Shown: positions 60,143 through 64,000 of the stretch, one piece after another
Position numbering within the stretch: the first letter of the stretch is position 1
How the letters are laid out: each line of letters begins with the position of its first letter
Assembly: GCA_036502025.1 (NCBI GenBank)
Contig: DASXZJ010000141.1
Coordinates: 1-64,000 of the forward strand
Direction: 5' to 3'
Length of the DNA stretch: 64,000 nucleotides
DNA from: Bog-473 sp036502025
GTDB lineage: Bacteria > Actinomycetota > Acidimicrobiia > Acidimicrobiales > RAAP-2
Program-made: the position numbers and the translations under genes
The notes under the pieces: generated by a model
Database searches by the model: none
Told to the model about the DNA's origin: nothing
What the model saw: the letters and a program-made list of their open reading frames with translations, nothing else

Positions 60143-60968
60143 GGGCGTGGGCGTGGGCCAGGTGGGCCTCCACGGCGGCCCGCCACTCGGTCGGGTGGGT
60201 GAGTTGGGGTGAGTGGTACGCGCCCGCAATGACGGCGAGGTGGCCGTGCGCGATCTCGGCGGCCAGGTCGGGGGCCTGGTCCACCAGCGGGTGGTCCTTC
60301 TGGCCGACCAGGACGGTGGTGGGGCAGGTGATCCCGGGCAGGCGGTCCCGCAGCGAGGTGAGACCCTCGGAGCCGAGTAGGGCCGACCCGAGCGCCTTGA
60401 TGGCGTAGGCGTCCATGCCGGCGAAGGCGGCCTCCCGGGCCTCGCGCACATCAAGCGGCGAGGTGGCGTCGATCAGCGCCTGTTCGGGTGACTCGAGGCC
60501 GAAGACGCTCGGGACGCCGCGGGCCGGGTCGAACTTGGCCATGTACTCGGCCACCATGGTGCGGATGGCGTCGTCGGGGGGCAGGAACGACCAGGCGCTG
60601 GTGTCCATCAGGATGAGCGAATTGATGAGGTCGGGGCGGGCCAGGACGACACCCAACGCCACCCGCCCGCCCATGGAGTGACCCAGCAGGTCGACCGGGC
60701 CCTGACCCACCGCCTCGATGAAGGCGACCAGGTCGTCGGCGAGTTGCTCGACGGTGTAGCCGTCCAGGCGGCCGAGCTTGGTCGACTGCCCGTGACCCCG
60801 CTGATCGAGGGTGACCACCCGGCGGGTCGCCGAGAGTGGCCCGACCTCGCCGGCGAAGTCCTGCGCGGACCCGGTGTAACCGTGGCACAGGATGAAGGTG
60901 GGACCTTCCCCGCCGCCGTGTTCGTTCCAGGACAGCTCCACCCCGTTGACCGCCAACCGTTGCGTCAT
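60135..60968 (-). CDS. Alpha/beta hydrolase
   Basis: A 277-residue cytosolic hydrolase. FILCHGYTGSAQDF (oxyanion region), LDQRGHGQSTKLG, nucleophile elbow LLGHSMGGRVAL (Ser near 98), acid in VLVGQKDHPLV and His in AYHSPQLTHP are present. It resembles carboxylesterase/haloperoxidase-type enzymes of about 275 residues. The start at 60968 (MTQRLAVNG) is where the domain begins. It is coupled to the aldo/keto reductase downstream, so the two may process one substrate. Substrate unknown. Confidence 0.88.
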   Translation of the reverse strand: MTQRLAVNGVELSWNEHGGGEGPTFILCHGYTGSAQDFAGEVGPLSATRRVVTLDQRGHGQSTKLGRLDGYTVEQLADDLVAFIEAVGQGPVDLLGHSMGGRVALGVVLARPDLINSLILMDTSAWSFLPPDDAIRTMVAEYMAKFDPARGVPSVFGLESPEQALIDATSPLDVREAREAAFAGMDAYAIKALGSALLGSEGLTSLRDRLPGITCPTTVLVGQKDHPLVDQAPDLAAEIAHGHLAVIAGAYHSPQLTHPTEWRAAVEAHLAHAHAHD

Positions 60969-61021
60969 GCGCCAGTTTCTAGCTGGATCGCCGGGGAATG
61001 GCGAGCCGGTTTCCGTGGACC

Positions 61022-62185
<1,164 letters not shown>

Positions 62186-62284
62186 TCTTCTACCTCCAGG
62201 TGATGCCAAGCGGCACCGAACCGTTAAACACTACCAGCGGGGTCAACATTCCCGCCGGGAGGACCGGTCTGGAAAGCTGGCCCG

Positions 62285-62890
62285 GTGGAGCTCCACGAGG
62301 CCGTTCAGCGCCGGGCCATGGTGCGCAGCTTCTCGCCCGATCCGGTCGACCCGGGCGTGGTCGACTCCATTGTGCGGGCGGCCCTGCGGGCCCCGAGCGC
62401 CGGCAATACCGCCGGCACGGCCTGGGTCATCCTGGAGGGCGAGGAGCAGACCGCCCGCTACTGGGAGGCCACCACCGACGCCGAGTGGCGTTCCCGCAGT
62501 CCCCGTTGGGAGGGCCTCCGCCGGGCCCCGGTCGTTCTGCTGGCCTACGCCTCGGCCGAGGCCTACCTGGCGCGCTACGGGGAGGCCGACAAGGCCGACT
62601 CGGGGCTGGCTGTCGGCGAGGAGGCGTGGTCCGTCCCCTATTGGACGGGCGATGCCGCCTTCGGAGTCATGTCGGTGCTCTTGGCGGCGGTCGACGCCGG
62701 GCTGGGGGCGTGCATCCTGGGCAATTTCCGGGGCGAGGCCGCGCTGGCCTCGGTGCTGGGCGTCCCGTCCGAATGGCGGCTGTTCGGCGCCGTTCCCCTG
62801 GGCCGGCCCGACGGCCGGGATCACCCCTCGCCCTCGCTGGAGCGGTCCCGCCCCGACGCATCCGATCGAGTCCATCGCGGCACGTGGTGA
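62285..62890 (+). CDS. Nitroreductase-family protein
   Basis: A 201-residue FMN-dependent oxidoreductase. RRAMVRSFSPDPVDPGVVDSIVRAALRAPSAGNTAGTAWVIL is the N-terminal FMN-binding signature, and WTGDAAFGVMSVLLAAVDAGLGACILG the core helix. It ends in a short variable tail. Resembles the small nitroreductases linked to F420 or to dehalogenation-type reductions, but substrate unknown. GTG start. It is divergent from the MoeZ-like gene across 99 bases. Confidence 0.87.
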   Translation: MELHEAVQRRAMVRSFSPDPVDPGVVDSIVRAALRAPSAGNTAGTAWVILEGEEQTARYWEATTDAEWRSRSPRWEGLRRAPVVLLAYASAEAYLARYGEADKADSGLAVGEEAWSVPYWTGDAAFGVMSVLLAAVDAGLGACILGNFRGEAALASVLGVPSEWRLFGAVPLGRPDGRDHPSPSLERSRPDASDRVHRGTW

Positions 62891-62968
62891 TCGTTTCGAG
62901 TACCTCGTGGGACCCCAGCCAGGTTTTGAGCAAGGTTCCGGGCAAGGTCGGTCCCACAACGTGGCGGC

Positions 62969-63463
62969 ATGGTCCCTCCAAAATCGGATTCGATAAACCT
63001 TGAATTCACCCTCTGGAACGATCCCCTCATCGATAGCCGGGGGGTCTCCGCCTTCTCGCTCTACGTCGATTTCTTCTGGTTGCCGGTTCTGGGACCTTCC
63101 GCCACCGCACTCCTCCGGATCGTGAACATCCACTTCGTGCTGCGCCCGGAGAAGTGCGAATTCGGGCATGACATCTTGAGCGCCGCGCTCGGTCTCGGTG
63201 CCGGGTCAAACCGAAACGCTCCACTTCCCCGGGCCATAAACCGTTGCATCCGTTTCGGGGTGGCCAAGAGGACGGGGCCTGGCTCCGTTGCCGTGCGTCG
63301 CTTCGTGAGCCCAATTGCCCAGCACCACCTGTCGCGCCTGCCGCCGGCCCTGCAGGAAATGCACTCCGTCTGCCTGCTCAGGTGTCGCGGTGTTTCGATA
63401 GGGCATGATCCGGCCCCTCCTGCCAGCGGGCCATCGCCCACAGCAGATCTGAGAGCCGGTTGA
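62969..63463 (+). CDS. Conserved hypothetical protein
   Basis: A 164-residue protein. WNDPLIDSRGVSAFSLYVDFFWLPVLGPSATALL, ALGLGAGSNRNAPLPRAINRCIRFGVAKR and AVRRFVSPIAQHHLSRLPPALQEMH strongly recall an uncharacterised actinobacterial family (roughly W(D/N)DPxxDxxGxxxxSxYVExFWLPxLGPTxxxLLR), possibly winged-helix-like. Codon bias is weaker than for neighbours. The last about 28 codons run into the convergent cobalamin adenosyltransferase gene and look non-conserved, so the original stop may have been lost. Start uncertain. Function unknown. Confidence 0.62.
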   Translation: MVPPKSDSINLEFTLWNDPLIDSRGVSAFSLYVDFFWLPVLGPSATALLRIVNIHFVLRPEKCEFGHDILSAALGLGAGSNRNAPLPRAINRCIRFGVAKRTGPGSVAVRRFVSPIAQHHLSRLPPALQEMHSVCLLRCRGVSIGHDPAPPASGPSPTADLRAG

Positions 63464-63929
63464 GATAGGTGCCGACCAGCGACCCCTCTACCGGAGCCCC
63501 GACGTAGAGGCGCTCGGCCCGCCGGACGATGGTGCGGGCGAAGTCGAGGGCAGCCGAACACCGGTTCTCGCCCGGCATGGTGAAGTCGCTCGGGATGTCG
63601 GGGCGCTCCCGCATCTCGTCGATGGCGGCTTCGAGGGCCGTCACCATCTCCTCGGTCACCAGCGACGCCCCGGGCTTGAGCTTGTGGCGATTGTCCGGGG
63701 CCGTGGCCACCTCGGCCATCAGGACATAGAGCTCCCGCTCCAGCTCGGTCAGGCGGAGATTGAGCTCCGAGCCGGGCGCCGATTCGGCTCGAGCCAGGCC
63801 CAGGGCCGACTGGGCCTCGTCGACCGCCCCGTTCACCTCGATGGGCGCCGAATCCTTGCGGACCCGACCGCCGTGATACAGGCCCGTGGTCCCGTCATCG
63901 CCGGTCTTGGTGTAGATCCGTGGGGTCAT
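63378..63929 (-). CDS. Cob(I)alamin adenosyltransferase, PduO type
   Basis: A 183-residue trimeric ATP:corrinoid adenosyltransferase that makes adenosylcobalamin. The N-terminal ATP-binding signature IYTKTGDDGTTGLYHGGRVRKDS (about 5-27), EVNGAVDEAQSALGLAR and the C-terminal helix DFARTIVRRAERLYVG are present. The usual LPGGS segment reads MPGENRCSAAL here. It supplies the cofactor for the acyl-CoA mutase encoded about 9 kb away. It is convergent with the preceding hypothetical gene and overlaps it by 86 bases. Confidence 0.92.
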   Translation of the reverse strand: MTPRIYTKTGDDGTTGLYHGGRVRKDSAPIEVNGAVDEAQSALGLARAESAPGSELNLRLTELERELYVLMAEVATAPDNRHKLKPGASLVTEEMVTALEAAIDEMRERPDIPSDFTMPGENRCSAALDFARTIVRRAERLYVGAPVEGSLVGTYLNRLSDLLWAMARWQEGPDHALSKHRDT

Positions 63930-63991
63930 TGAGCCGGATGCTACCGGGACGTTCGGGAAGGGCAGGTGGCGACCGGTATCCTGTCTGGACC

Positions 63992-64000
63992 GTGCCAGTC
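63992..64000 (+). CDS. Possible start of a truncated gene at window edge
   Basis: GTGCCAGTC at the very end is preceded nine bases upstream by TATCCT, the same -10-like hexamer seen before two other starts. If real, it is the first three codons of a gene continuing beyond the window. Nothing about its product can be said. Confidence 0.25.

Noticed and set aside
62891..63377. RNase P or other structured RNA in the apparent gap
   Set aside because: None of the expected conserved segments were found on either strand, and the plus frame reads as a conserved protein family.

Overview
The window is high-GC actinobacterial DNA. My best guess is an uncultured-type member of class Acidimicrobiia or a near relative. 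This is inference, based on several F420/luciferase-like oxidoreductases, a secreted protein built from GYWxVASDGGIFxFGDA repeats, a cobalamin-free large-subunit acyl-CoA mutase, mycothiol-type hydrolase and DinB genes, and an extreme habit of 4-nt ATGA/GTGA stop-start overlaps. Many starts have no Shine-Dalgarno sequence. Instead a TANNNT box lies about 6-8 nt upstream of ATG or GTG, which suggests widespread leaderless transcription.

Layout. 1-1158 is the right end of an integrated element, less GC-rich, with small unknown genes. It finishes in a 3' fragment of tRNA-Arg(CCT) that looks like attR. 1176-9965 holds a FUSC transporter divergent from a MarR regulator with a palindromic operator, a translationally coupled universal stress protein, a secreted alpha/beta hydrolase, a membrane protein, S-adenosylhomocysteinase, and an ECF sigma/anti-sigma pair. 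9966-18328 holds a PIG-L/DUF6817/luciferase-like/threonine-aldolase operon facing a thioesterase, then an overlapping luciferase-like/thiolase/FabH/nucleotidyltransferase operon. 18329-18929 is non-coding and carries a cluster of mini-hairpins.

18930-28778 holds a GH43-like protein, a DinB/MDMPI protein, hydrolase, SDR, aldehyde dehydrogenase, pantothenate kinase, acyl-CoA synthetase, a decayed acetyltransferase and DNA-3-methyladenine glycosylase I. 28765-33548 is an ECF-sigma-led operon encoding three exported beta-propeller proteins. 33698-39238 holds oxidoreductases, an ArsR/SRPBCC pair and an unusual two-lobed retropepsin-like lipoprotein. 39243-45064 is a nucleotide-sugar and glycosyltransferase operon (RmlB, RmlD, Ugd, UDP-xylose synthase, two GT2). 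45172-49232 holds biotin ligase divergent from a biotin carboxylase/BCCP subunit, an M20 amidohydrolase and a monooxygenase.

49240-52220 is a visibly AT-richer patch with a third ECF sigma factor, its probable membrane partner and a secreted protein. 52223-64000 holds a DUF4232 lipoprotein, the mutase, a VOC protein, the repeat protein, a DUF929/VKOR/CtaG-type redox and oxidase-assembly group, an aldo/keto reductase, an alpha/beta hydrolase, a rhodanese-first MoeB/MoeZ, a nitroreductase, an uncharacterised conserved gene and PduO-type cobalamin adenosyltransferase.

The biotin carboxylase, biotin ligase, mutase and cobalamin adenosyltransferase fit one propionyl-CoA to succinyl-CoA route. The sugar operon would supply dTDP-rhamnose and UDP-xylose for surface glycans. 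Three separate ECF sigma systems and many exported propeller or repeat proteins point to heavy investment in the cell surface.
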